Below, in pieces: positions 8,394 through 17,321 of a stretch of DNA of 64,000 nucleotides (position 1 is its first letter; each line of letters begins with the position of its first letter). The stretch is taken from the NCBI GenBank assembly GCA_902529365.1, contig CABZWK010000001.1, positions 186,001 to 250,000 of the forward strand, given 5' to 3'. Origin of the DNA: an uncultured Balneola sp. GTDB lineage: Bacteria > Bacteroidota > Rhodothermia > Balneolales > Balneolaceae. The translations under genes were made by a program, and so were the position numbers. The notes below the pieces were generated by a model. It was not told where the DNA came from, searched no databases, and worked only from the letters and a program-made list of their open reading frames with translations.

Positions 8394-10430
8394 TTAATTT
8401 CGAAATGTCGCTTTAATACTTACTACCAATCTTCGACCAGGCATCGGGAAACTATCAGCTCCAAAATATCCAGGACCTAAGAATCCTTGACCTACATTTT
8501 CCCAACGTAGAAACACCATCATAGAACGTACTCTAGAGGATATTTCAACATCAGCCCGAAGGAATGCAGGTTGTACCGCTAGTCCATTTTGCTGTACCGA
8601 CCACCATTGAGCAGCTGTATCAAAGGCTAAATTACGGCTAGCTAAGGGAGTGCCATATAGACGAATACCCATCTTAGTATAGGCAGCCCGTTCAAATACA
8701 TAGCCTTTCCAAAAAGCATGAGAACGTACACGAAACTGCATATCAGTTTCGAAAAGCTCCGCAGATTGCGATTGAATTTGACCATTTCCACGATAAAATG
8801 CCGTTGCACTCAGACCATATTCCCACTCAGAAGAATGGGCGTCTACACCAATGCTCGTAGACCAAAAGCTATGTTCGTTAGCGTAATAGATCCGCATCCC
8901 ATCCCCAGCCACCTCAGGCGGTGCTAACAACGCAGTCTCTGAATCTATACTGTATCGAGCATTCACCCAAAGCGATAAAAACCGTTCCGACCAAAGATCC
9001 ACCAAAGCCGAAATATATTGGCTTTGTTGGAGCGGGCTTTTTGAATTATTTAGCTCATTATTTTGCCCAATATTTAGCACATCATCCCGCCAACTGTTGG
9101 AAGTCCAATACTCCTCTTGGATGCTCCGAAGTTGCGTTCCTTGCCCCAAGCGTATATCTGCTCGGATATTCTTTCTATTAAGGTCTAGCCCCACCCATCC
9201 ACTTAGCGCTGCACCCCGGTCGCCGCTGAGTACCTGCTCCACTCCCATTCTCAAGCTAGCCATCGGCATGACCTTCCAATATCCGTGTAGAATCGCATTA
9301 GATTCCCACCAATTTGATTCTTTGATGGAATGAAATCCAATGTCTGAACCTGCCCTATTGGTAAAGCCTGACCAACGCCCCTCGGCGCCAAGCCCCCAAT
9401 TCGTGCCTTCCAAGGTGGTAGCTCCGGCAAACCAAAGGGAGCGGATATTCCAAGCGGTAGTATCCGTACCAAACGGCATGGTGAATTCGTGGGTAGTACG
9501 TCCTAGCTGTAGGGAAGACTTTGCAACAGAACTGGAGTCTGGTCGATGTCCCAAGCGCACAAACCAATCACTCCTAGAACTCTTGCTACTCACCGAACTG
9601 CGCCGTGGACTGGGTCCATACTCTGAAAAAGGGAAGGTTTCAGGCACGTTAGAATATCCAAAAGATTCATCGGCTTCGAGGGAATTATTCGCCACCCAAG
9701 CGTCTATGCGCAAGGTATTACTCAAATGATAGTAACCCTTGGCAAACACTTGACTCCCTTTGAGTTCACTCACAGGATAATCGCCTCCTGCCCTCCGGTC
9801 CCAAAAAGACAGCTCCAGATGGCTCCTCTCTGAAAAATTATGCCCCACTCCAAATTCCAAATTACGGTAAGTAAAACTGGATTCATCGTAATTAAGTGTG
9901 CTAATAGGCTTTACTAGATAGTAATCCCGTATTCGCCAATCGCTGCGCAAACGATGAGTAAACTGTTCTTGAATAGACGATACCTTATATATAGGCGCGT
10001 ATTGTAGTTCTGGAAGACCTGTTATCGGGTTGCTAAGGTCTATTCCTTCCAAGTAAACCGACTGATCACCTGGCCCAAACCCCTGCACATAATGACCCGA
10101 TGGTCTACCCACTGTACCCAATTCATAAGCTATAACATCCCTTCGCTGTGCCCAAAAAGTATGCCCATCGGTATAATGCTCCCACCTCAATAAGCTGTCC
10201 GTACTCACTTCCCGCGCTCCCCAGCTACTTCGCCCAGCCCAACGCCAAGGGCTAACTCCAAGTACTTCCAAACCCTCCTTCATGGCAGCTATGCCGCTTG
10301 TATCCGCATGAATACTTCCCGAACCCGATAGATTTGGCTGAGCATAAACCCTTTGGGTGGCCCCTAAATAAAGCAAAAATAGCCCAAATAGAAGCAATTG
10401 CAACCGCGCTATGGAAGCCCATTTGTTCAT
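8394..10430 (-). CDS. secreted outer-membrane beta-barrel protein, TonB-dependent-receptor-like
   Basis: 678 residues with a signal peptide (hydrophobic core about 10-24, likely cleavage after A30 in VYA/QPN). Alternating aromatic/polar strands run through the body. The C-terminus GRRLVVSIKATFRN ends in the aromatic-plus-polar signature of outer-membrane barrels. An early segment (about 105-135) containing VYLEGIDLSNPITG resembles the end of a TonB-receptor plug domain, but no TonB box or full plug is evident. It may therefore be a shortened receptor or a putative porin; substrate unknown. Its ATG overlaps the cinA stop by 4 bp (ATGA), implying translational coupling to cinA. Confidence 0.7.
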   Translation of the reverse strand: MNKWASIARLQLLLFGLFLLYLGATQRVYAQPNLSGSGSIHADTSGIAAMKEGLEVLGVSPWRWAGRSSWGAREVSTDSLLRWEHYTDGHTFWAQRRDVIAYELGTVGRPSGHYVQGFGPGDQSVYLEGIDLSNPITGLPELQYAPIYKVSSIQEQFTHRLRSDWRIRDYYLVKPISTLNYDESSFTYRNLEFGVGHNFSERSHLELSFWDRRAGGDYPVSELKGSQVFAKGYYHLSNTLRIDAWVANNSLEADESFGYSNVPETFPFSEYGPSPRRSSVSSKSSRSDWFVRLGHRPDSSSVAKSSLQLGRTTHEFTMPFGTDTTAWNIRSLWFAGATTLEGTNWGLGAEGRWSGFTNRAGSDIGFHSIKESNWWESNAILHGYWKVMPMASLRMGVEQVLSGDRGAALSGWVGLDLNRKNIRADIRLGQGTQLRSIQEEYWTSNSWRDDVLNIGQNNELNNSKSPLQQSQYISALVDLWSERFLSLWVNARYSIDSETALLAPPEVAGDGMRIYYANEHSFWSTSIGVDAHSSEWEYGLSATAFYRGNGQIQSQSAELFETDMQFRVRSHAFWKGYVFERAAYTKMGIRLYGTPLASRNLAFDTAAQWWSVQQNGLAVQPAFLRADVEISSRVRSMMVFLRWENVGQGFLGPGYFGADSFPMPGRRLVVSIKATFRN

Positions 10431-11785
10431 GAATGCAGTAAATCCCCTCTGGTTGATGTATCCGCTGACCCCTTCTGAGGCTGATCCATTCGCTTTACAG
10501 ATGCGGGATACACCTTTTGCAGATTGTAGGGCAGCTCATCCATACCCAATAAACAGCGTCGCAAAATTTCAAAACTTGTAATCACTGATCTTAGTTTGTT
10601 GAAGCTCCGAGAATGGCTGAATTCAGCTCGAACAGCAAAATGTTCCGCTGGAGTATAAAAACCAAGCCAAACGGTTCCAACTGGCTTTTCAGGACTTCCA
10701 CCACCTGGACCGGCCACACCGGTAGAGGAGATACCACATTCTACACCCAACCGCTCTGCTACTACCTTGGCCATCTTAAGCGCTACCTCTGGGCAAACAG
10801 CCCCTTTTTGCTCAAGTACGCTGGCGTCAACTCCTAGTTGGTTCATTTTTACTGCGTTATCATAAGCAATAATACCTCCTTGAACGTAGGCACTTGAACC
10901 AGGAGATTCCGTCAACAAATGCCCCATTAATCCCCCTGTACAACTTTCAGCAGTAGCCAAACGATACCCAAGCTGTGACAAAATCTGTCCCAGTGCGCGA
11001 TCCAATGTGCCTTCTTTTTCATCGCTGTAAATCAAATCACCAAGCTGCTGTTGAATCTTCAAACGCAGCCCATCAACCCTTGATTCCGCCTCTTTGCGAC
11101 TAAGCCCTCGACCGGTGAGTCGCAAACTTACCTGACCGGGCGAAGGTAAAAAAGCCAAATCAGTAAATTCATTTAACGACGCCTCAATATTATGCAACCA
11201 AAAATCAGCCAGATGACTCTCTCCTATGCCTGCAATCTTTAAATAGCGGGTTTCTAAACTATTCAAGGCTCCCCATTCTTGTAATCGAGGGGCAACTTGT
11301 GTAGTCATAAGGTGTTTCATTTCATGCGGGACCCCTGGCAGTACAACGAGTAATGAGTTCTGTTCCTTAAATAACATTCCAGGTGCAGTTCCTGAAGAAT
11401 TAAACAACAACTCTGCATTCTCCGGGAGTAATGCCTGCGCATGATTGGATGGAGAATAGGGTAGGTTCCTGCGCCGAAAAATATCTTTTATATGCTCCTC
11501 CACACTCGGTTCATGACGCATACCCACCCCAAACATTTCCGCTATACTTTTCTTCGTTACATCATCTAAAGTCGGGCCTAGTCCCCCTGTGGAAATAACC
11601 AAATCGGCCTTATCTAAAGCCATTTGAATGGTAGATTTAATCTGTTCAGGAGCATCGGTGATAGTGTAAACCTGAGTAACCTGAACTCCTCTTTCATGCA
11701 GAAATTGCCCTAACCAACTCGCGTTAGTATTCAATGTATCTCCCATCAGGAGTTCATTACCAATAGAAATAAGGTGTGCAATCAT
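10427..11785 (-). CDS. cinA: CinA family protein (competence/damage-inducible; nicotinamide mononucleotide deamidase domain)
   Basis: 452 residues with both CinA domains. The N-terminal MoaB/molybdopterin-binding-like fold begins IGNELLMGDTLNTN and carries STGGLGPTLDD near 66-76. The C-terminal amidase domain has AESCTGGLMGHLLTESPGS near 280 and STGVAGPGGG near 355. The C-domain of relatives hydrolyses nicotinamide mononucleotide to nicotinate mononucleotide in pyridine nucleotide salvage; the N-domain has ADP-ribose pyrophosphatase activity in some species. A roughly 40-residue low-complexity tail follows the amidase domain. It is the first gene of a likely operon with the beta-barrel gene. 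Confidence 0.93.
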   Translation of the reverse strand: MIAHLISIGNELLMGDTLNTNASWLGQFLHERGVQVTQVYTITDAPEQIKSTIQMALDKADLVISTGGLGPTLDDVTKKSIAEMFGVGMRHEPSVEEHIKDIFRRRNLPYSPSNHAQALLPENAELLFNSSGTAPGMLFKEQNSLLVVLPGVPHEMKHLMTTQVAPRLQEWGALNSLETRYLKIAGIGESHLADFWLHNIEASLNEFTDLAFLPSPGQVSLRLTGRGLSRKEAESRVDGLRLKIQQQLGDLIYSDEKEGTLDRALGQILSQLGYRLATAESCTGGLMGHLLTESPGSSAYVQGGIIAYDNAVKMNQLGVDASVLEQKGAVCPEVALKMAKVVAERLGVECGISSTGVAGPGGGSPEKPVGTVWLGFYTPAEHFAVRAEFSHSRSFNKLRSVITSFEILRRCLLGMDELPYNLQKVYPASVKRMDQPQKGSADTSTRGDLLHS

Positions 11786-11935
11786 CTACAAATAAGTTGG
11801 GAAATTATAAGCTAAGTATGAAGTTGCATATAATACGAAGTAATTCGCAGAAAGGTCGCTCATCCCACTCAATTTCCACTCCAGCTTTAGGCTAACTACT
11901 CTAAAGTAGTTTAAAAAAATAGTATCTTCACCACT

Positions 11936-12517
11936 ATGGAGCGTCTTCCAAATATACTAAGTACAATACGCATACTCTTAACCCCCGTTTTTTTGGTCCT
12001 TTTTTTCGAGCCAGAACTATGGATAAAGCTAATTGCGCTTGGGGTGTATATCATCGCAGCAGTCACCGATTTTTTTGACGGATATTACGCACGAAAATAC
12101 AATATCGAGACCTCGATGGGTGCATTTTTAGATCCATTTGCAGACAAACTACTCACTCTTAGCGGCTTTGCGGTTCTCCCTTTCATAGCGGCCGATCAGT
12201 TTCCCTGGTGGGCGATCATCGCAATTGCTGTTCGAGATATTTCTATCACCTTGCTTCGATTGTGGGCTCGCCGCAAAAATCTTGAAATGCAAACCAGTTC
12301 CTTAGCCAAGCTTAAAACCACAGTACAGATGATATTCCTTTATTTAGGTCTGGTTCTTGGGGTATTCAAAGGTGCCCCCATCTTTTTAGGCGACTGGGTT
12401 GCCCTAATTCTAAGCACCGATCTTATGTTTTGGTTACTGATCGTTGTGACAGGTATAACGGTATATAGCGGGCTTCATTATCTAAGCCAAAATCGTCACC
12501 TATTTCAACCGGTTTAG
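11936..12517 (+). CDS. pgsA: CDP-diacylglycerol--glycerol-3-phosphate 3-phosphatidyltransferase
   Basis: 193-residue membrane enzyme that makes phosphatidylglycerophosphate. The complete CDP-alcohol phosphotransferase motif is present: D45, D48, G49, A52, R53, G62, D66 and D70. Around it are the expected membrane segments (about 8-24, 30-44, 75-95, 130-145 and 160-178). It is followed 5 bp later by pgpA, the next enzyme of the pathway, so the pair forms a minimal phosphatidylglycerol operon. This is the housekeeping copy; a divergent paralogue lies at 20093..20686. Confidence 0.96.
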   Translation: MERLPNILSTIRILLTPVFLVLFFEPELWIKLIALGVYIIAAVTDFFDGYYARKYNIETSMGAFLDPFADKLLTLSGFAVLPFIAADQFPWWAIIAIAVRDISITLLRLWARRKNLEMQTSSLAKLKTTVQMIFLYLGLVLGVFKGAPIFLGDWVALILSTDLMFWLLIVVTGITVYSGLHYLSQNRHLFQPV

Positions 12518-12522
12518 CCATT

Positions 12523-12999
12523 ATGCTCCCCTCTTTTCAACGATTCCTAGCCTCCGGACTAGGTTCCGGCTACAGTCCCATTGCCCCAGGTACTTCGGGA
12601 AGCATTGCGGCCTGCGTACTCCTCTTTTTCGGGTTAATGCTATTCGGAATACCTTTCTTAGTGGGTTTCTTGGTCTTTAGCGTAATTGCTAATTTCTGGA
12701 CGTCACCAGCAGCCGAAGCAGCCTGGGGAAAAGATCCAGGGGCCATGGTATTAGACGAATGGGCTGGTATGGGAATAAGTCTATGGGCTTGGCTTTGGAC
12801 AATTGGCATAGAAGGGGGAGAACTTAGCATCGTCCATCTCTTAGTTGCCTTCGGCTTCTTTCGACTATTTGATATTTGGAAGCCCTTAGGTGTGAATAGT
12901 ATGCAGAAATTGAGCGGAGGATTTGGTATATTATTTGATGATATTTTAGCTGGATGGTATGCTGGAATAGGCTGGTTCATCGTTTTCCAAATTTGGTAG
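12523..12999 (+). CDS. pgpA: phosphatidylglycerophosphatase A
   Basis: 158 residues, dephosphorylates phosphatidylglycerophosphate to phosphatidylglycerol. The N-terminal GLGSGYSPIAPGTSGS and central KDPGAMVLDEWAGM stretches are hallmark PgpA regions containing the conserved acidic residues. Three membrane segments follow the family pattern. Placement directly after pgsA supports the assignment. It is probably coupled to pgsA, given the 5-bp gap. Confidence 0.94.
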   Translation: MLPSFQRFLASGLGSGYSPIAPGTSGSIAACVLLFFGLMLFGIPFLVGFLVFSVIANFWTSPAAEAAWGKDPGAMVLDEWAGMGISLWAWLWTIGIEGGELSIVHLLVAFGFFRLFDIWKPLGVNSMQKLSGGFGILFDDILAGWYAGIGWFIVFQIW

Positions 13000-13085
13000 A
13001 CTAACTAACGTATCGTTTATACACTTGCGCAGCTGTTTCCTCGCTTACACAATCTACTTAGCTAGAAAGCACCAATTTAGAGAAC

Positions 13086-13727
13086 ATGATTATAGATACC
13101 ACATTTGCAAGAGAACTGGCCGCTGATTTATTAGAAATAAATGCTGTTATATTACGCCCTAATGAACCTTTTACTTGGGCTTCAGGGTGGCATTCTCCGA
13201 TTTATTGCGATAATCGCCTCACCCTAAGACAGCCGCATATTCGCACCAAAATTTCCGTCAAATTTAGTGAGTTTATTACACAAGAATTTCCAGACATCGA
13301 AGTAGTAACGGGTACCGCTACAGCTGGCATTCCACACGCAGCTTGGGTTGCTGATAAGGTCAACAAACCTATGGCATATGTGCGTGCCAAGCCTAAAAGT
13401 TATGGAATGGGTAACCAGATTGAAGGGGGCGTCGCAAAAGGAGAAAAAACCGTAGTGATCGAAGATTTGGTCTCCACCGGGGGTTCTGCTATTTCGGTAA
13501 TCAATGCCTTACAATTTGTAGGTGCCGATGTTCAAGCTATCATATCCATATTTAACTACGGCTTTAATAAATCGACCGAAAATTTCTCAAAGGTGAACGT
13601 TCCGGTTTTTAATCTCACTGATTATACCATCCTGGTTGATGTGGCCGTGGAAAAGGGTTTTGTTACTAGTGATGATCTAGAACACCTAGCCAACTGGAGA
13701 AACAACCCCGATACTTGGTCTAATTAG
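13086..13727 (+). CDS. pyrE: orotate phosphoribosyltransferase
   Basis: 213 residues, converts orotate and PRPP to OMP in pyrimidine synthesis. The PRPP-binding motif VVIEDLVSTGGSA spans residues 123-135, and TGTATAGIPHAAWVAD and the AKPKSYGMGN loop (101-110) match the flexible catalytic loop of the family. The protein is dimeric and cytoplasmic in characterised relatives. It sits downstream of pgpA after an 86-bp gap and converges with the secreted phosphatase gene. Confidence 0.97.
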   Translation: MIIDTTFARELAADLLEINAVILRPNEPFTWASGWHSPIYCDNRLTLRQPHIRTKISVKFSEFITQEFPDIEVVTGTATAGIPHAAWVADKVNKPMAYVRAKPKSYGMGNQIEGGVAKGEKTVVIEDLVSTGGSAISVINALQFVGADVQAIISIFNYGFNKSTENFSKVNVPVFNLTDYTILVDVAVEKGFVTSDDLEHLANWRNNPDTWSN

Positions 13728-13779
13728 TCGCCATTTTAAAGTCTAATGCTATCTAAATATATGTTTTAATTATTACTGA

Positions 13780-14664
13780 CTAGTCTTTTAGCTCAACTTC
13801 TACCAGCACCGGAAGATGGTCGGACGGGTATCTATCTTCGAGTTTATCGGTTAAAATAGCATGATAATGAATAGGCAGATCTTCACTTGCAAAGATATAA
13901 TCAATCCGCCGATCAGCTTCTATTTTAGTAAACCCTGTCCAGGTAGATGTTGGACCATGATGAGGCACAATACTATGAACAAACCCATCGTGCAAAGACC
14001 GGCCATCAGCTAAAGGAATGTCTGAAAGCAATGCAAGAGGCGGCTGTTCCGAGGTTGCATTTAGATCCCCCATCACTATAACCGGTAACCCATTCGCTAA
14101 TTTGGAAATCTGTTCTTTAATCAATCGTGCACTTTCAAGACGAGCTTGCTCTCCTCTGTGATCAAAATGGGTGTTCAACACAAAGAGCTCTCGTTCTTCG
14201 GAGCTTGTAACAAAATGGACCCAAGTAGCAATACGAGGAAGAGACGAATCCCAGGACTGACTTCCGAGAACATTGGGTGATTCTGAAAGCCAAAAAGTTT
14301 GAGCTACTTTCACAGTAACAACGGAGCTTCGGTAAAGAATAGCACTAAATTCGCCACCTCCATCCTCGTTTCGCCCCACTCCCACCCAATCATAACCCGG
14401 TAGTAACTCCATCAAATCCTGAATTTGATGCTCCAGAGCTTCTTGTACACCTATGATATCCACTTTATGGTAACGGATCACACTGGCTACTAACTCTTTT
14501 CTATTAGGCCATGCATGTACCCCATCGGCCGGGTTATCAAAACGAATATTGTAGGTCATCACTCTTAGTCTGTTAGGTCCTGGATCATTCGAGCTAGCTT
14601 GGACCAGCGAGGCCATAGATAAGCTAAATACTAGTACAGCGAAACCGAACAAGGTGGCACCCAA
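13780..14664 (-). CDS. secreted endonuclease/exonuclease/phosphatase (EEP) family protein
   Basis: 294 residues from the TTG at 14664. EEP-fold motifs are complete: MTYNIRFDN (metal Asn), GVQEA (metal Glu), NTHFDHRG, MGDLNA and SDHLPV (catalytic Asp-His). Such proteins hydrolyse phosphodiesters or phosphate monoesters; substrates range from DNA to phosphoinositides and sphingomyelin. The start is uncertain. An AAAGGAG sequence (14710..14716) sits 9 nt upstream of an in-frame ATT (14698..14700). Starting there would add a Lys/Arg-bearing n-region (MIYSNKISLQRLL) and so give a much better signal peptide. It lies at the left edge of the AT-rich region. Confidence 0.88.
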   Translation of the reverse strand: MGATLFGFAVLVFSLSMASLVQASSNDPGPNRLRVMTYNIRFDNPADGVHAWPNRKELVASVIRYHKVDIIGVQEALEHQIQDLMELLPGYDWVGVGRNEDGGGEFSAILYRSSVVTVKVAQTFWLSESPNVLGSQSWDSSLPRIATWVHFVTSSEERELFVLNTHFDHRGEQARLESARLIKEQISKLANGLPVIVMGDLNATSEQPPLALLSDIPLADGRSLHDGFVHSIVPHHGPTSTWTGFTKIEADRRIDYIFASEDLPIHYHAILTDKLEDRYPSDHLPVLVEVELKD

Positions 14665-14714
14665 AAGGCGTTGAAGAGAAATTTTATTAGAATAAATAAT
14701 AAAACTTTACTCCT

Positions 14715-14894
14715 TTAACTCTTCTGTTTTGGTGTTGAAAAAGAAGTCATATAACTAAAACTCATTACAATAAATCCTACACCAAGAAGTAAATAATATA
14801 AAACTTGATGGGGTAATACACTTCTTATACATATAGTTAAAAGTAGAATTACCAAACTGATAAAGTATATAATTTTGTTAAGGATTACTATCAA
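14715..14894 (-). CDS. possible 59-residue membrane protein
   Basis: Short reading frame starting at TTG 14892..14894, directly after an in-frame TAG. It encodes two strongly hydrophobic segments, around residues 8-24 (IIYFISLVILLLTICI) and 31-50 (VLYYLLLGVGFIVMSFSYM), with a polar tail STPKQKS. The stop codon overlaps the AAAGGAG sequence that precedes the EEP gene, which would suit translational coupling. No family is recognised. The alternative is noncoding AT-rich DNA that mimics a membrane protein; the two-helix hairpin pattern and charged ends favour a real gene only modestly. Confidence 0.4.
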   Translation of the reverse strand: MIVILNKIIYFISLVILLLTICIRSVLPHQVLYYLLLGVGFIVMSFSYMTSFSTPKQKS

Positions 14895-14973
14895 CTATTC
14901 CATTATCAAAGTTTAATAAAACATAACCCACATCCATTAGAAATCAAAGAGAAGATTGTGAAGTAAAGAGAGG

Positions 14974-15004
14974 AAAAAAAGCCCCAACTAAAGTTGAGGC
15001 TTTT
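14974..15004 (-). terminator. rho-independent terminator of the susD pseudogene
   Basis: On the minus strand GCCTCAAC and GTTGGGGC form an 8-bp stem with one G-T pair around a TTTA loop (14981..15000). The stem is followed by seven T residues (14974..14980). It starts 22 bp beyond the susD stop codon. An A/T flank on the other side means it could work in both directions. Confidence 0.8.
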
Positions 15005-15022
15005 AAATTCAAATGCGAAAGA

Positions 15023-16557
15023 TTATCTCCAAGCTTTGGCTCCAGAAGCAGTACCAGCAGCCCAATCTGTTCCTTCTCCACCATTACCAAATGGTTCACT
15101 TGCGCCACCATAGGTATAGAAAGGAATTGTTACACCTAGTGTTTCTAGGATTTCAGCTGGAATTGGCCAGTGTAGAGGAGAGCCTTTTTGAAGCATATCT
15201 CTACCTCTCATATCAAACCATTCATTACCAACACCGTCTAAAAACTGTTCCACCATTCTTTCGTGATGGATTGCAGCATGAATAGCAGTAGCGTCAGCAG
15301 CAACATCAGGCAGTCCACCGCGAACTTTTCTTGCACCTGCAGGATCATTAAGAATATCAGCAGCACCGGCTAAATCACCATTTTGTGCTAAAGCTTCAGC
15401 ATGATACATATCCATTTCTGATAATGATATTACTTGGAGTATTGCTGACCAGGGACCGATATATTCATTATGACGATTATGACGGAAGCTAGAATAGAAA
15501 TATAAGCCACGTTCTGGTCTAAAGTTATTAGATGGTAAGTGCTGATAATCAGTCCATAGTCTATCATCAACTTCAGCATTATCAAAGATACGCGCGGAGT
15601 CTGGAGCTGGGAAGTCAAGTCCATCAGGGTTATGAGAAGGATAAGAATCATCCATCATATTAATGACTCTCATGTCAACACGAGCCCAACCTGGATACAC
15701 TAAAAAAATATATCCACTATTATACCAGAAACCAGTTACCCACTGATCATTATTAATCTTGAAATCAAAAGAAATACCATTTCTAACATGTGTAATGACA
15801 GTATTCCAATCCGTAGCAGCTCTTTCAGCCTCAGTTCTACCTTCGTTTGCTATGAATCTAGCGGCAAATGAATGTGCTAATTTTGCGAATCCTTCGTTAT
15901 CAAGGCCGCCGGGTGTATTTATAACTGCTTCAATAACCGTAAATGAATTGGCTTTGGCGATAGTTGCTGCTTCGACAAGTTTATTTATGGCATGATCCAT
16001 AAGATCACCATAAGATACTGCGGTTGCATTAGCTAGAGCTTCGCCTTCAGAGTTTTCGTCTACTATGTAACCTCTATCAAAGGTCAACGCTATTTGACCC
16101 ATTGTTATACCTTGAGCAAATCGTGCAAGTGCTTCAACTCTAGCCGCGTCAGCACCAAAGTCAATATTAGGATCTTTGATCGCTTTAATTACATCTGATG
16201 CGGAGGAATTGATAGAGTACATTGTTCTAAACGGTTGTGCATTCACGTTTCGGTAGCTGAATTATCAAACGCTGGACGGGGCTCAGTACCCATCTCACGC
16301 ATTCCAAAATTACCCCATGAGCATGATGCCGCATCAGCAAGTACAGCTGTGGCGGCATACATTCCATTAGACGTATGAGTGTCTATATACCATGATTTGT
16401 ATAGACTTTCAGCAAGTGTAGTCAAATCTGATACAGATGATAATGCACGTTCAGTATCTGGATTGTTGAGGTTTTCAACAGTTAGATCTGCACAGCTGGC
16501 TAGTGTAACCATACCAGCAATGGCAATCGTCAATATTCTATTTTTCATATTTTTCAT
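15023..16557 (-). pseudogene. RagB/SusD family nutrient-uptake lipoprotein, interrupted by a frameshift
   Basis: Two adjacent frames together make one SusD-like protein of about 510 residues. The upstream part (16243..16557) has a lipoprotein signal with lipobox LASC (Cys22) and the SusD N-terminal region ending FDNSATET. The downstream part (15023..16246) continues with the equivalent of YRNVNAQPFRTMYSI and carries normal SusD features to its C-terminus: DMYHAEALAQ, HHERMVEQF, DMRGRDMLQKG. The frames switch near 16250-16258, which fits a one-base deletion. SusD normally binds glycans or other nutrients on the cell surface beside a SusC TonB receptor, but no susC is present upstream or downstream. 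It is an orphan relic, a sequencing error, or less likely a programmed shift. Confidence 0.8.
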
Positions 16558-16991
16558 TTTGTCAGTATTATTATTTTATGATTCAAATAATAAAAGATGA
16601 TTACTCTACATTAAAAAATATTTAAATTATAATTATGAAAAAATTAAACAAATAGTTACAAGATAACTACAACTAATTATTCAATTATTACATAGATAAT
16701 TAAATCTATTTTTAACAGTCATATAGATCATGCTTCCACTTATGAACTAGTAGTCTTCTACGGCCTACATCAAAGGCAATTTTTGAAATTTTCAATCCAG
16801 GTGCTGACTAATATCGCTTGAATTCACTCATATCCACCCTATTTACAATCTTATCTATGATTACAAAGATATTATTGTGTTAGTTATATCAAATATACTA
16901 ATGTATTCTTTGCACAAATACATAAATACATAAATACATAAATACATAAATAGGTAAATAGGTAAATGTTAAAGAGTGGTTAGGGAGCTAG
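16558..16991. other. AT-rich intergenic region with a possible coding relic and tandem repeat
   Basis: This is 434 bp with no intact gene. On the minus strand 16712..16831 reads as a 39-codon frame with one internal TAG, whose second half (KISKIAFDVGRRRLLVHKW) looks helix-turn-helix-like, as in transposase N-termini. That assignment is weak. The 8-bp tandem repeat at 16913..16968 is also here. No SusC remnant was found where a susC would be expected. Confidence 0.5.
16913..16968. repeat. 8-bp tandem repeat, about seven units
   Basis: Head-to-tail units of 8 bp: one CACAAATA, four perfect CATAAATA (16921..16952), then GGTAAATA and GGTAAATG. Changes at the first two positions suggest an ageing array. 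It lies 23 bp past the stop of the small membrane ORF and about 355 bp upstream of the susD start. Length change by slippage would not alter any reading frame here. Confidence 0.9.
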
Positions 16992-17321
16992 CTATTCTTT
17001 CTCTATTACTATTATCTCTTCTTTAATATTTTTAACCTTATTATCGGCTATCCAATATATAATGCTCGCTATAAAAGCTCCTACAAAAATTATAATAGGC
17101 ACTATTGGATCCACCACCACAAATATTTGTATTAACCGCGCTATAACCCATATTAATATAAATATGGCAAATGTTATTCTATTTATGATGTAGAAAAGTA
17201 GTTGGTGTAAAAACCACTCCTTTTTTTGTATCTTTAAGATGTGATGGTAAGTGATAGAAAAATAAACAGATATAAAAAATGTCTGTTCATTTGGGATTCT
17301 TTTCAAAAGGATCCCATTCAT
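16992..17321 (-). CDS. small membrane protein, last ORF of the accessory lipid operon
   Basis: 109 residues if read from the ATG at 17321, which overlaps the end of the lipoprotein gene by 35 bp; a TTG at 17306 is another possible start. Two hydrophobic segments are visible, around residues 48-68 (FAIFILIWVIARLIQIFVVV) and 73-90, with a Lys/Glu-rich tail. No family is recognised. Its middle contains one copy of a 42-bp sequence repeated at about 20.98 kb, so part of the frame may derive from a repeat rather than an old gene. Coding status is uncertain. Confidence 0.45.
   Translation of the reverse strand: MNGILLKRIPNEQTFFISVYFSITYHHILKIQKKEWFLHQLLFYIINRITFAIFILIWVIARLIQIFVVVDPIVPIIIFVGAFIASIIYWIADNKVKNIKEEIIVIEKE
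17201..17242. repeat. dispersed direct repeat, copy 1
   Basis: About 42 bp beginning AGTTGGTGTAAAAACCACTC and ending in TCTTTAAGATGTG. It matches 20976..21017 in the same orientation at roughly 38 of 44 aligned positions. The two copies bracket the lipid operon from inside its last ORF to just upstream of its promoter region. Confidence 0.7.

Noticed and set aside
16712-16831. Transposase gene remnant
   Set aside because: The helix-turn-helix-like pattern covers only about 30 residues with one stop codon and no inverted repeats, so it stays as a note in the intergenic entry and not a mobile-element call.
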